DNA of 64,000 nt from Bradyrhizobium jicamae (GCF_018130215.1 NZ_JAFCKQ010000010.1:110595-174594), one strand, 5' to 3'; positions 8,855-17,947 are shown, numbered from the stretch's first letter. Notes: a model not told the origin generated them from the letters alone. Numbers and translations: made by a program.

Positions 8855-9655
8855 TCAGGATAGTGCATGGTCAGCCCGCCCGTAGGCAATGGCAAAGGGG
8901 CCTGACCGATCAAAATGCCGGAACTCGCCCTCAGGCTGCGCCAGGCGGTCGGCGATCGCCCACAGGGCCGCCGGGTTGACGCCGAGCCCGACATGACTGG
9001 CGAAATGCACCTCGATATTCTCCGCCGTCGCCGACGGACGCAATTGGGTGGTGTGCCAGTTCACGATGCCGTCGGTGCGGGAATAGATCGAGGTCGCAGG
9101 CACCGGCATGTCGCCGGCGATCGCGGCGCGGATGTCCGGGATGTCGCCCACCGCTTCGCCGGAGAGAAGCTCATAGAGCCGGGTTGCGTTGGTGGCACGG
9201 ATGTCGTCAGCGAACGGGCTTCCCAGCGTGACCACCGAACGCACAAGGTCGGGCATCTGCACCGCGAGATCGCGGGCATAGACGCCGCCCAGGCTCCAGC
9301 CAACGATCGAGACCTTGCGTCCCGCTGCTTCATGGACCCGTTTCAAAAGATCGCGCAACGCAGCGCGCCTCGAGACGACGCCGCCGAAGTTGCGGCCCAT
9401 GTTCCAGGCATAGGCATCGTAACCGAGCTCCTTCAGATAGCGCCGCAGCGGCGCCATCGACAGGTCGCTGGCCAGGAAACCCGGCAGCGCCAGCACCGGA
9501 TGGCCGTCGCCCTTCGGCGCCTGCATCAGGAGCGGCGACAGCAACAGCGTCGAATTGAATTCGAGCACGCTGCGCGCCTCGGCCAGCATCAGAAGCAGGC
9601 TCGGCGGCCGCAGCCGCCGTTCGGTCACGTCAGTGCTCCTGTCCGCGACCGCCAC
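8855..9655 (-). CDS. Lipase-like alpha/beta hydrolase
   Basis: A serine hydrolase of about 266 residues with the nucleophile elbow GWSLGG near residue 115 and a preceding LPGFLASD oxyanion loop, resembling triacylglycerol lipase/acetyltransferase-like hydrolases. I see no secretion signal, so it probably acts in the cytoplasm on esters or storage lipid. Two GTG starts compete. The one at 9655 overlaps the stop of the upstream gene by one base and has AAGGA nearby; the one at 9628 has AGGAG exactly 7 bp upstream and would remove nine residues. Translational coupling to the small upstream gene and proximity to the WS/DGAT gene argue for a role in turnover of neutral lipid, but no substrate can be read from the sequence. 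Confidence 0.8.
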   Translation of the reverse strand: MAVADRSTDVTERRLRPPSLLLMLAEARSVLEFNSTLLLSPLLMQAPKGDGHPVLALPGFLASDLSMAPLRRYLKELGYDAYAWNMGRNFGGVVSRRAALRDLLKRVHEAAGRKVSIVGWSLGGVYARDLAVQMPDLVRSVVTLGSPFADDIRATNATRLYELLSGEAVGDIPDIRAAIAGDMPVPATSIYSRTDGIVNWHTTQLRPSATAENIEVHFASHVGLGVNPAALWAIADRLAQPEGEFRHFDRSGPFAIAYGRADHALS

Positions 9656-9909
9656 TATTTCTTGTCCTTCTTGACCATGCCACCGAGGCCGGCCATCGCC
9701 ACGAACATGTCCTGGAAGCGCTCGGCGAGCTTCGGATCGAAGGTGAACCAGCTCTGCATCAGGGCTTCAGGCGAAACCTTGTCGATGTTCGAGACCATCT
9801 GCTGCTGCAGCCTGTCCATCACGGCGGTCTGCATCGGCGCGACGTCGGGTAATCCGAAGAACTGCCGCGCTTCGAGGGGCGTGCAATCTACCTCGACGTT
9901 GACCTTCAT
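9655..9909 (-). CDS. Small conserved protein, DUF6489-like
   Basis: An 84-residue acidic-to-neutral protein beginning MKVNVEVDCTPLEARQF and ending in a lysine-rich tail. It resembles the uncharacterised DUF6489 family as I remember it; there is no signal peptide or membrane segment. The start has an excellent ribosome site (GAGGAG 7 bp upstream). It is the first gene of the five-gene lipid operon and its stop overlaps the hydrolase start. An amphipathic central stretch (MQTAVMDRLQQQMVSNI) and an FxxMFVAMAG segment could mediate binding to lipid inclusions or partner proteins, as phasin-like proteins do, but that is speculation. Confidence 0.65.
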   Translation of the reverse strand: MKVNVEVDCTPLEARQFFGLPDVAPMQTAVMDRLQQQMVSNIDKVSPEALMQSWFTFDPKLAERFQDMFVAMAGLGGMVKKDKK

Positions 9910-10350
9910 GTCCGTCTCCTCAAATGCGCCTGACCCGGGCCAGTATCACCGCGACAGGGTGAGTCATGCAAGCGACCGCCACCTGCCCTCGGCCCCAGCC
10001 AGCCTCAATCATCCGTTATGGTCAACCAAAACCGCTCCGCGGCAAAGGGTCGGTTACCGGCAAATGGGGCGTCGGCCGTCGATCGGTCCCGGGCGCGGGC
10101 ACCCCTGACTGACCCGAGTGTCCGGGGCGCCAGATTGTAGCGGAAGTCGAATCGCGGCACTGCGAAAGTCGAATGTCACGCGCTCGCACCTCCCGACTAT
10201 CCTGACGTTCGGGTCATGGCGCCGCGCCTCGCACAAACCGGTTAACCCATTGGGAAATCGCGCTTGCGCGGGAAGCAAACTCTGGCAACATGGACGCTAA
10301 AACCAGCCGGATAGACACAAGCGGCGGCCAAGAGCAGGGATCGGTTTCAT
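9910..10350. other. Divergent intergenic region, nothing recognised
   Basis: This 441-bp gap separates two divergent units, the lipid operon and the first peptide-type ABC importer, and must hold both promoters. I see no convincing coding frame, tRNA, terminator or repeat. A short CGCGCTTGCGCG symmetry lies near 10260, about 90 bp upstream of the importer gene, but it is too common in such GC-rich DNA to call a site. Confidence 0.5.
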
Positions 10351-11949
10351 ATGTCGGTACGTTGGAGTTTGTTTGCCGCGGCAGCAGTCGCGCTGGTCGC
10401 ATGTGGTCTGCCGGCATCGGCCCAGACGCTGCGTTACGCCAACCAGGGCGAGCTCAAGTCACTCGATCCCTATACGCTGAAGGAAACCACCACGATCGCG
10501 CATCACGCCCACGTCTATGAAGGCCTGACCGCGCGCGACAAGGATCTCAAGATCATCCCGGCCCTGGCGGAAAGCTGGGAGACACTGAGCCCGACCAAAT
10601 GGCGTTTCCATCTTCGGAAGGGCGTGAAATTCCACAATGGCGATCCCTTCACCGCCGACGACGTGCTGTTCTCGGCCGATCGCGTCCGCGCCAAGGGATC
10701 CAACTTCCTCAGCAACGTCCCGGCCGATGCCAAGTTCGCCAAGGTCGACGATTACACCGTCGATGTGACGCTGGACTCGCCCAATCCCATCCTGATCTCG
10801 CAATGGGATAGCTGGTTCATCATGGACAAGAAATGGTGCGAGGAGAACAACTCCGTCGCACCGACGCCGGCTTCCGCGACCACGCCGAGCTATGCCGCGC
10901 TGCACGAGAACGGCACCGGTCCGTTTACGATCGAGAGCCATCAGCCTGGCGTGAAGACCGTGTTCAAGGTCTTCCCGGACTACTGGCGCAAGCCCGAGCA
11001 TAATCTCAAGGAGATCATCTTCACGCCGATCGGCTCCGACGCGACGCGGGTCGCCGCGCTGCTCTCCGGCGAGGTCGACGTGATCGAGCCGGTGCCGCTC
11101 CAGGACATCCAGCGTGTCAATGCCAGCGGAATTGCCAAGGTCATGACCGCGCCGGAAATCCGCACCATCTTCGTCGGCATGGATGAATCGCGCGACGAGC
11201 TGCTGTATTCGAGCGTCAAGGGCAAGAACCCCTTCAAGGACATCCGCGTCCGCGAAGCCTTCTACAAGGCGATCGACGTCGATCTGATCAAGACCCGCGT
11301 CATGCGCGGCATGTCGACGCCTTCGGCGCTGATGATCGCGCCTGAGCTCTACCCGCTGTCGAAGGACTTCGTCCGGCCGAAGGCCGATCCGGATGCCGCC
11401 AAGAAGCTGTTGACCGAGGCCGGTTATCCGAACGGCTTCGAGGTCACGATGGATTGCCCGAACGATCGCTACGTCAATGACGCGGCGATCTGCCAGGCGG
11501 TGGTCGGCATGCTGGCCCGCATCGGCGTCAAGGTGAATCTGCTGGCGCAGCCGAAGGCGCAGTATTTCGCCAAGGTCCTGAAGCCGGGCGGCTACCAGAC
11601 CTCGCTCTTCTTGCTCGGTTGGACGCCTGCGACCTCGGATTCCCACAATGTGCTGCACGACATCCTCGGCTGCCGCGACGATCCGAAGGATTCGACCCGT
11701 GGCGAGGCCAATCTCGGCGGCTATTGCAACAAGGAAGTCGATGCGCTCACCGACAAGATCCTGGTCGAGCCCGACACCGCCAAGCGCGACCAGCTGATCA
11801 AGCAGGCCTACGAAATCACCATCAAGGACTACGCCTACATCCCGCTGCACCAGCAGCCGCTGGCGTGGGGTGTGTCGAACAAGGTCAAGCTGACCCAGCG
11901 TGCAGACAACCAGGTTCTGCTCTACTGGGCGACCAAACAGGGTGAATAG
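10351..11949 (+). CDS. ABC transporter substrate-binding protein, family 5 (oligopeptide/glutathione type)
   Basis: A 532-residue periplasmic binding protein of the SBP_bac_5 family (DppA/OppA/GsiB type). A signal peptide is clear: hydrophobic residues 6-20 followed by a PASAQ cleavage site near 24-25. Family features include the N-terminal RYANQGELKSLDPY stretch and the central LSGEVDVIEPVP segment. It is the first gene of a peptide-type importer; a strong hairpin follows 17 bp after the stop, and the two permease and two ATPase genes come next on the same strand. The gamma-glutamyltransferase downstream suggests gamma-glutamyl compounds or glutathione as ligand. Specificity is not proven by sequence. 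Confidence 0.9.
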   Translation: MSVRWSLFAAAAVALVACGLPASAQTLRYANQGELKSLDPYTLKETTTIAHHAHVYEGLTARDKDLKIIPALAESWETLSPTKWRFHLRKGVKFHNGDPFTADDVLFSADRVRAKGSNFLSNVPADAKFAKVDDYTVDVTLDSPNPILISQWDSWFIMDKKWCEENNSVAPTPASATTPSYAALHENGTGPFTIESHQPGVKTVFKVFPDYWRKPEHNLKEIIFTPIGSDATRVAALLSGEVDVIEPVPLQDIQRVNASGIAKVMTAPEIRTIFVGMDESRDELLYSSVKGKNPFKDIRVREAFYKAIDVDLIKTRVMRGMSTPSALMIAPELYPLSKDFVRPKADPDAAKKLLTEAGYPNGFEVTMDCPNDRYVNDAAICQAVVGMLARIGVKVNLLAQPKAQYFAKVLKPGGYQTSLFLLGWTPATSDSHNVLHDILGCRDDPKDSTRGEANLGGYCNKEVDALTDKILVEPDTAKRDQLIKQAYEITIKDYAYIPLHQQPLAWGVSNKVKLTQRADNQVLLYWATKQGE

Positions 11950-11966
11950 GTGGTGCCTGCGAATTG

Positions 11967-11993
11967 AGTCCCGGAAGCCGTGCTTCCGGGACT
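11967..11993 (+). terminator. Hairpin with short T-tract inside the importer operon
   Basis: Perfect 11-bp stem AGTCCCGGAAG (11967-11977) and CTTCCGGGACT (11983-11993) with a 5-nt loop, followed by TTCGTGTTTT. It lies between the binding-protein gene and the first permease gene. As a partial terminator or 3' stabiliser it would make the binding protein more abundant than the membrane parts, a common arrangement in ABC operons. Confidence 0.65.
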
Positions 11994-12040
11994 TCGTGTT
12001 TTCCGGTCGCGCAACGCCGCGCGCCGAAGCCGGGGCGTTC

Positions 12041-12080
12041 TCGAGCGAAGCGGATACCGGTTCGCGTGAAGAAAACGTCA
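12041..12080. repeat. Dispersed short repeat, copy 1
   Basis: The stretch AGCGAAGCGGATACCGG and the following TTCGCGTGAAGAAAACG match the start of a longer element at 44983-45076 (AGCGAAGCGGAGACCGG and so on). It lies in the leader of the first permease gene. I remember similar sequence as a frequent intergenic repeat in Bradyrhizobium. Confidence 0.55.
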
Positions 12081-12108
12081 AGGCTCCAGAAGACAGTGAA
12101 AGGTAGAG

Positions 12109-13089
12109 ATGCTCGCTTTCACTCTGCGTCGCGCAGTCCAGGCCATCGGCGTCATGCTCGCCGTCGGCGTCATTGCGTTCGCGATGTTCCGCTTCGCCGG
12201 CGACCCGGTGAACCAGATGGTCTCGATCGACACCTCGGCTGCCGAACGCGCCTCGATCCGGCAATCGCTCGGCCTCGACGATCCCGTGCTGGTGCAGTTC
12301 GGCCGCTACTTCATCAATGCGCTGCAATTCAAGTTCGGCGTGTCCTATCAATTCCGCCTGCCGGTCTCCTCGCTGCTGGCGGAGCGCATGCCGGCGACGC
12401 TGGAGCTCGCCATTTGCGCGACGCTGTTCGCGATGGTCTGCGGCATCCTGATGGGGGTCTATTCCGCGCTCAGGCGCGACACCGTCCTCGCCAGATTATT
12501 CCAGGCCGTTTCGCTGATCGGCATTTCGCTGCCGACCTTCCTGATCGGCATCCTGCTGATCTACCTGTTCGCGGTGACGCTGGGCTGGCTGCCCTCCTTC
12601 GGCCGCGGCGAGGTGGTGAAGCTCGGCTGGTGGTCGACCGGCCTGCTCACGATTTCGGGCCTGAAGGCGCTGATCATGCCGTCGATCACACTCGGCCTGT
12701 TCCAGATGACGCTGATCATGCGGCTGGTGCGCGCCGAGATGCTGGAGGTGCTGCGCACCGACTACATCCGCTTCGCGCGTGCCCGCGGGCTGACCACGCG
12801 CGCGATCCATTTCGGCCATGCCCTGAAGAACACGCTGGTTCCGGTGATCACGGTCGCCGGCCTGCAGTTTGGCTCGGTTATTGCATTTTCGATCATCACC
12901 GAAACCGTGTTCCAGTGGCCAGGAATGGGGCTTCTGTTCGTGCAGGCCGTGCAAAACGTCGATATCCCGATCATGGCCGCATATCTTCTGATGGTCTCGC
13001 TGATCTTCGTCACCATCAATCTGGTGGTCGACGTCCTCTATACGGTGGTCGATCCGCGCCTGCGCGCGACCGTCGGCCGCGCGAGCTAG
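12109..13089 (+). CDS. ABC transporter permease, DppB/GsiC type
   Basis: A 326-residue inner-membrane permease of the oligopeptide family with about six transmembrane helices. The first helix begins within the initial 25 residues, and the cytoplasmic EAA loop that contacts the ATPases is visible near residue 225 (RARGLTTRAIHFGHALKNTLVPV). The N-terminal signature DPVNQMVSIDTSAAERASIRQSLGLDDP is typical of DppB-like subunits. The ATG has GAAAGG upstream. It is followed 9 bp later by the second permease, with which it would form the heterodimeric pore. Confidence 0.92.
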   Translation: MLAFTLRRAVQAIGVMLAVGVIAFAMFRFAGDPVNQMVSIDTSAAERASIRQSLGLDDPVLVQFGRYFINALQFKFGVSYQFRLPVSSLLAERMPATLELAICATLFAMVCGILMGVYSALRRDTVLARLFQAVSLIGISLPTFLIGILLIYLFAVTLGWLPSFGRGEVVKLGWWSTGLLTISGLKALIMPSITLGLFQMTLIMRLVRAEMLEVLRTDYIRFARARGLTTRAIHFGHALKNTLVPVITVAGLQFGSVIAFSIITETVFQWPGMGLLFVQAVQNVDIPIMAAYLLMVSLIFVTINLVVDVLYTVVDPRLRATVGRAS

Positions 13090-13098
13090 GGGGAAGAC

Positions 13099-14070
13099 AT
13101 GTCCGAGGCGGTCGTTCCCCATCCCGGCGAAGACGGCGCACAGCCGTCACGCGCCAATGCCGGCTGGTTCCGGCGCGCGCTCGACAGCGACATCTTCCAT
13201 TCATTCCGCCGCTCCAAGCTGACCATGCTGGCGGCTCTCATCACGCTGCTGTTCTTCCTGATCGCGATCTTCGCCTCCTGGCTCGCGGTGCAGAACCCGT
13301 TCGACCCGTCGCAGCTGCAATTGCTGAATTCGCGGATCCCGCCGCTGTGGACCGCCGACGGCCAGAGCCCGTTCCTGCTTGGCACCGACGAGCAGGGCCG
13401 CGACGTGCTCTCGGGCATTCTCTATGGATTGCGGATCTCGCTCGCCGTCGGTGTGCTTGGTGTCGTGTTCTCCGGCCTGCTCGGCATCGGGCTCGGGCTG
13501 GTCGCCGGGTATTTTGGCGGTCCGGTCGACAGCGTGATCATGCGCATCGCCGACGTGCAGCTCACCTTCCCGGCGATCCTGATCGCGCTTCTGGTCAACG
13601 GCGTCGCCAAGTCACTGCTCGGCAACCGGCTCGACGAGTGGAGCATGCTCGGCGTGCTCGTGCTCGCGATCGGCCTGAGCTTCTGGGTGCAATATGCCCG
13701 CACCGTGCGCGGCTCGGTCATGGTCGAGAAGAGCAAGGACTATGTGGCCGCCGCGCAGCTGATCGGCCTGCCCGCGCCGAAGATCATGCTGCGGCACGTC
13801 CTGCCCAACACCACCGGTCCGATCCTGGTCATCGCCACCATCAACCTTGCGCTCGCGATCATCACCGAGGCCACGCTGTCGTTCCTCGGTTCCGGCATGC
13901 CCGACACCATGCCCTCGCTCGGCACCCTGATCCGGATCGGCAACAACTATCTGTTCGCCGGCGAATGGTGGATCGTCGCCTTCCCGGGTGTGGCGCTGGC
14001 GGGGCTGATCCTGTCCATCAACCTGCTCGGCGACTGGCTGCGCGACGCACTCAACCCAAAGCTCCGATGA
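13099..14070 (+). CDS. ABC transporter permease, DppC/GsiD type
   Basis: A 323-residue partner permease with a cytoplasmic N-terminal extension of about 40 residues, then six predicted membrane helices. The DppC-type motif GTDEQGRDVLSGILYGLRISL sits near residues 95-115, and the EAA loop (AAQLIGLPAPKIMLRHVLPN) lies near residue 220. An AGGGGGAAG ribosome site precedes the ATG. Its stop overlaps the start of the next ATPase gene (ATGA), so translation is coupled. With the preceding permease it forms the channel of importer A. Confidence 0.92.
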   Translation: MSEAVVPHPGEDGAQPSRANAGWFRRALDSDIFHSFRRSKLTMLAALITLLFFLIAIFASWLAVQNPFDPSQLQLLNSRIPPLWTADGQSPFLLGTDEQGRDVLSGILYGLRISLAVGVLGVVFSGLLGIGLGLVAGYFGGPVDSVIMRIADVQLTFPAILIALLVNGVAKSLLGNRLDEWSMLGVLVLAIGLSFWVQYARTVRGSVMVEKSKDYVAAAQLIGLPAPKIMLRHVLPNTTGPILVIATINLALAIITEATLSFLGSGMPDTMPSLGTLIRIGNNYLFAGEWWIVAFPGVALAGLILSINLLGDWLRDALNPKLR

Positions 14071-15050
14071 CCCAGCCTGTTCTCTCCGTGCGTGACCTCG
14101 AGGTGGAGTTCGTCACCCGCCGCGCCACCTTGCGCGCCATCAACGGCGTGTCCTTCGACATCGCCAAGGGCGAGGTGCTCGGCGTGGTCGGCGAATCCGG
14201 TGCCGGCAAATCGGTGACGGGGCTCGCCGTGATCGGGCTGATCGACCCGCCCGGCCGCATCTCCGGCGGCGAGATCCAGTTGTCCGGCACGCGGATCGAC
14301 CATCTGCCTCCGGAACAGATCCGCCGCATCAGGGGCAAACGGATCGGCATGATCTTCCAGGATCCCCTGACCAGCCTCAATCCGCTCTACCGGATCGGCG
14401 ACCAGATCGTCGAGACCATCCGCACCCACACCAGTCTCAGCGAAAGCGCGGCGCGAAGACGCGCCATCGACCTGCTCGCGGAGGTGGGCATCCCCGCGCC
14501 GGAGAAACGCATCGACGGCTACCCGCACGAATTCTCCGGCGGCATGCGCCAGCGCGTCGTGATCGCGCTCGCGATCTGCGCCGAACCGGAGCTGATCATC
14601 GCCGACGAGCCGACCACCGCGCTCGACGTCTCGGTGCAGGCGCAGATCATCGCGCTGATCAAGCGGCTCGGCCGCGACCATGGCACCGCGGTGATGCTGG
14701 TGACCCACGACATGGGCGTGATCGCCGAGACCTGCGACCGCGTTGCCGTGATGTATTCGGGCCGCATCGCCGAAATCGGGCCGGTGCAGGAGGTGGTGCG
14801 CAACCCGCTGCATCCCTACGCCAAGGGCCTGATGGGCGCGATCCCGACGCTGGCGGGAGACGACAAGCGACTCGTGCAAATCCCCGGAGCGATGCCACGG
14901 CTGTCGGCGATCCCGCCGGGCTGCCCGTTCAATCCGCGCTGCGCGTTAGCCTTCGACCGCTGCCGCGTCGAGCGGCCGGAGCCGATCCGGCAGGGTACGC
15001 AGTCCGTCGCCTGCCACCTGTTCGAGCCGGCGAAGGAGACTGCGGCATGA
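14067..15050 (+). CDS. ABC transporter ATP-binding protein, DppD type
   Basis: A 327-residue ATPase of the oligopeptide importer family. Walker A (GESGAGKS) is near residue 43, the signature FSGGMRQR near 155, Walker B ([13 protein letters not shown]) just after it, and the C-terminal oligopeptide domain with GCPFNPRC near 285. It energises importer A from the cytoplasmic face. The start was placed at 14067 because it overlaps the preceding stop as ATGA and begins MTQPVLSVRDLEVEF, where homologous ATPases begin; the longer open frame upstream is antisense to nothing and runs through the permease genes. Confidence 0.93.
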   Translation: MTQPVLSVRDLEVEFVTRRATLRAINGVSFDIAKGEVLGVVGESGAGKSVTGLAVIGLIDPPGRISGGEIQLSGTRIDHLPPEQIRRIRGKRIGMIFQDPLTSLNPLYRIGDQIVETIRTHTSLSESAARRRAIDLLAEVGIPAPEKRIDGYPHEFSGGMRQRVVIALAICAEPELIIADEPTTALDVSVQAQIIALIKRLGRDHGTAVMLVTHDMGVIAETCDRVAVMYSGRIAEIGPVQEVVRNPLHPYAKGLMGAIPTLAGDDKRLVQIPGAMPRLSAIPPGCPFNPRCALAFDRCRVERPEPIRQGTQSVACHLFEPAKETAA

Positions 15051-16045
15051 GCACGACGCTGGTCGAGGTGAAGAACCTGCGTCGCGTCTTCGACGTCTCG
15101 AAGCCGTGGCTCAATCGCGTGCTCGAAGGCGGTGATCTTGAATTCCTCAAGGCCGTCGACGGCGTCAGCTTCGACATCAAGCGCGGCGAGACGCTGGCGC
15201 TGGTCGGCGAATCCGGATCGGGCAAGACCACGGTGGCGCGGATGGTGGTCGGGCTGCTGCCGCCGACATCGGGCGAAGTCGTGATCGACGGTGTCTCGAT
15301 GACCGACCGACGGCAGTCGCAGGCGCGCCGCCGCCTGCGCCGCCGCATCCAGATGATCTTCCAGGATCCCTATGCGAGCCTCAATCCGCGCTTCCGGGTC
15401 GACGCCATCGTCGCCGAGCCGATCCGCGCCTTCGACCTGATCAAGGGCGAGCGCGACATCAAGGCCCGCGTCGGCGAACTGCTCTCGCTGGTCGGCCTGC
15501 ACCCCGACGACGGCCTGAAATTCCCGCATGAATTTTCCGGCGGCCAGCGCCAGCGCATCGCGATCGCTCGCGCGCTTGCCTCGGAGGCCGAGTTCATCGT
15601 CTGCGACGAGCCGACCTCGGCGCTCGACGTCTCCGTGCAGGCCCAGATCCTCAATCTGATGCGTGACCTGCAGGACAAGTTCGGCCTCACCTATCTTTTC
15701 ATCAGCCACAACCTCGCCGTCGTGCGCCACATGGCGAGCCGGATCGGCGTGATGTATCTTGGTCGCATCGTCGAGATCGCCGAAGGCCGCAGGCTGTTCG
15801 GCGACCCCAGGATGCCCTACACCAAGATGCTGCTAGGCGCGGTTCCCGACCTTGCGATGTCCGGCCGCCAGCGCATTCCGGTCAAGGGCGAGATTCCGAA
15901 TCCGATCAATCCGCCGTCCGGCTGTTCCTTCAACCCGCGCTGCCCTCTGGCTTTCGATCTGTGTCGGAAGAAAGCGCCTGATCTGATCGATGGCGTCGCC
16001 TGCCATGCGGTGAACGATCCGGCCGTGTCAGCTGTCCCGGCCTGA
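15047..16045 (+). CDS. ABC transporter ATP-binding protein, DppF type
   Basis: A 332-residue second ATPase of importer A. Motifs are complete: Walker A GESGSGKT near residue 60, signature FSGGQRQR near 160, Walker B FIVCDEPTSALDV, and the terminal oligopeptide/dipeptide domain ending GCSFNPRCPLAF. The N-terminal insertion between the first strand and Walker A (around SKPWLNRVLEGGDLEFLKAV) is longer than usual but is seen in DppF-like proteins. Start overlaps the previous stop (ATGA). It closes the first importer set and is followed 96 bp later by the gamma-glutamyltransferase gene. Confidence 0.93.
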   Translation: MSTTLVEVKNLRRVFDVSKPWLNRVLEGGDLEFLKAVDGVSFDIKRGETLALVGESGSGKTTVARMVVGLLPPTSGEVVIDGVSMTDRRQSQARRRLRRRIQMIFQDPYASLNPRFRVDAIVAEPIRAFDLIKGERDIKARVGELLSLVGLHPDDGLKFPHEFSGGQRQRIAIARALASEAEFIVCDEPTSALDVSVQAQILNLMRDLQDKFGLTYLFISHNLAVVRHMASRIGVMYLGRIVEIAEGRRLFGDPRMPYTKMLLGAVPDLAMSGRQRIPVKGEIPNPINPPSGCSFNPRCPLAFDLCRKKAPDLIDGVACHAVNDPAVSAVPA

Positions 16046-16141
16046 TCACGCGGATGGGAGGTGCCATGTGCACCAGACTGTTGGCATCCCAGTCAGCCTG
16101 TGATCAAGTGCGCGCAAGAAGCCCGAGAATGGTCAACCGTC

Positions 16142-17947
16142 ATGAGCAATATCAATCCCGATCCGTTCACCACCAGGCCTGAGATCGAAGGCACGTTCGG
16201 CGTCGTCACCTCGACGCACTGGATCGCGACCGCAGTCGGCATGGGCATACTGGAAAAAGGCGGCAACGCCTTCGATGCCGGCGTCGCGGCAGCCTTCACG
16301 CTGCAGGTGGTCGAGCCGCATCTGAACGGCCCGGGCGGCGATGTCCCCGTGATCGTGCACGATGTAAGCCGCGCAAGGACCGAGGTGATATGCGGCCAGG
16401 GTCCGGCGCCGGCGAAGGCGACAATCGCGCATTATCGCAGCGAGGGCCTCGAGATGGTGCCCGGCACCGGCCTGCTCGCGGCCTGCGTGCCCGGCACGTT
16501 CGAAACCTGGATGCTGCTGCTCCGCGACTACGGCACCATGAGGCTGCGCGATGTGCTGGAGCCCGCGATCGGTTACGCGCGCGACGGCTATCCGCTGGTC
16601 GAGCGCGCCTCCGCCACCATCAAGACGGTCGAGAAGTTGTTCCGGAAATACTGGACCACGTCGGCCGACGTCTACCTGCCGAACGGCGAAGTGCCGCAGC
16701 CCGGCACCATCTTCACCAACAGGACGCTTGCCGAGACCTACTCCCGTATCCTTGCCGAAGCCGAGAGCGCAGGTTCCGACCGCGTCGCGCAGATCGAGCG
16801 CGCCCGCCGCTCATGGTCCAAGGGCTTTGTCGCGGAGGCGATCGACAGATTCTGCCGCACCCAGGAAGTGATGGATGTTTCCGGCTCGCCGCATCGCGGC
16901 GTGCTCTCCGCCGACGACATGGCGCACTGGCAGCCAACCACCGAGGCGCCGCTGACCTATGACTACGGCCGCTACACCGTGCAGAAGGCCGGCGTCTGGA
17001 GCCAGGGCCCGGTGGCCTTGCAGCAGCTCGCACTGCTCAAGGGATTTGAGCTCGACGGACTCGATCCCGCCGGCCCCGACTTCATCCATCTCCAGGTCGA
17101 ATGCGCCAAGCTCGCCTATGCCGACCGCGAGACCTTCTACGGCGATCCCAAGTTCAACGACATCCCGATCGGGACGCTGCTGTCGGATGCCTATAACGAC
17201 GAGCGCCGCAAGCTGATCTCGAAGGACAAGGCCTCGCTGGATTTCCGTCCCGGCTCGGTCGAAGGGTTCGGCGCGGTCGTGAAACTGCGGCGCGCCGAAG
17301 GGCATCGCGAGGCCGTAGGCGCCATGGGCGCGGGCGAGCCGACGGTCGGACGGTTCGGCGAGGTGCGCGGCGACACCGTGCATTTCGACATCATCGACAA
17401 GGCCGGCAACATGATATCGGCGACGCCGTCCGGCGGCTGGCTGCAATCCTCGCCCGTGATCCCCGAGCTCGGCTTCTGCCTCGGCAGCCGCGCCCAGATG
17501 TTCTGGCTCGAGGAGAACCATCCCGCCGCGCTGGCGCCGGGCAAGCGGCCGCGCACGACGCTGTCACCGACCATGGCGCTCCGCGACGGCGAGCCCTATC
17601 TCGCCTGGGGATCGCCCGGAGGCGACCAGCAGGACCAGTGGATCACGCAGTTCTTCCTGCGCCACGTCCACGCCAGGATGAATCTGCAGGAGGCGATCGA
17701 CGCGCCGGCCTGGCACTCAGAGCATTTCCCGATCTCGTTCTGGCCGCGCACCGCGCGTCCCGGCGTGCTGGTGCTGGAAAATCGCGTGCCGAAGTCGACC
17801 ATCGACGAATTGAAGCGCCGCGGCCATGTGGTGGAGATTGGGCCCGACTGGTCGGAAGGCCGCCTCACCGCGGCCTCCAAGGTCGGTCCCCGCCGCCGCG
17901 CCGCCGCCAACCCGCGCGGCATGCAGGGCTACGCCGCGGGCCGCTAG
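16142..17947 (+). CDS. ggt: Gamma-glutamyltransferase family protein
   Basis: A 601-residue N-terminal-nucleophile hydrolase that cleaves gamma-glutamyl amide bonds in glutathione and related compounds. The N-terminal segment has the family GGNAFDAGVAAAFTLQVVEPHLNGPGGD motif (about 38-65). The expected autoprocessing threonine is Thr412 in GDTVHFD, which would become the N-terminus of the small subunit, and the PGGDQQDQW segment follows in the small subunit. No signal peptide is visible, unlike the periplasmic E. coli enzyme, so a cytoplasmic location is likely. I chose the ATG at 16142 because family homology starts there; an upstream ATG at 16061 adds 27 unrelated residues. It sits between two complete peptide importers. 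Cephalosporin acylase-like or oxamate amidohydrolase-like activity is an alternative. Confidence 0.88.
   Translation: MSNINPDPFTTRPEIEGTFGVVTSTHWIATAVGMGILEKGGNAFDAGVAAAFTLQVVEPHLNGPGGDVPVIVHDVSRARTEVICGQGPAPAKATIAHYRSEGLEMVPGTGLLAACVPGTFETWMLLLRDYGTMRLRDVLEPAIGYARDGYPLVERASATIKTVEKLFRKYWTTSADVYLPNGEVPQPGTIFTNRTLAETYSRILAEAESAGSDRVAQIERARRSWSKGFVAEAIDRFCRTQEVMDVSGSPHRGVLSADDMAHWQPTTEAPLTYDYGRYTVQKAGVWSQGPVALQQLALLKGFELDGLDPAGPDFIHLQVECAKLAYADRETFYGDPKFNDIPIGTLLSDAYNDERRKLISKDKASLDFRPGSVEGFGAVVKLRRAEGHREAVGAMGAGEPTVGRFGEVRGDTVHFDIIDKAGNMISATPSGGWLQSSPVIPELGFCLGSRAQMFWLEENHPAALAPGKRPRTTLSPTMALRDGEPYLAWGSPGGDQQDQWITQFFLRHVHARMNLQEAIDAPAWHSEHFPISFWPRTARPGVLVLENRVPKSTIDELKRRGHVVEIGPDWSEGRLTAASKVGPRRRAAANPRGMQGYAAGR

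Noticed and set aside
10054..10278. 74-codon minus-strand frame in the 441-bp intergenic gap
   Set aside because: No ribosome site, Pro/Arg-rich composition and no similarity that I recognise.
11964..14066. Long in-frame extension upstream of the DppD ATPase
   Set aside because: It passes through both permease genes in another frame; the true start is the ATGA overlap at 14067.
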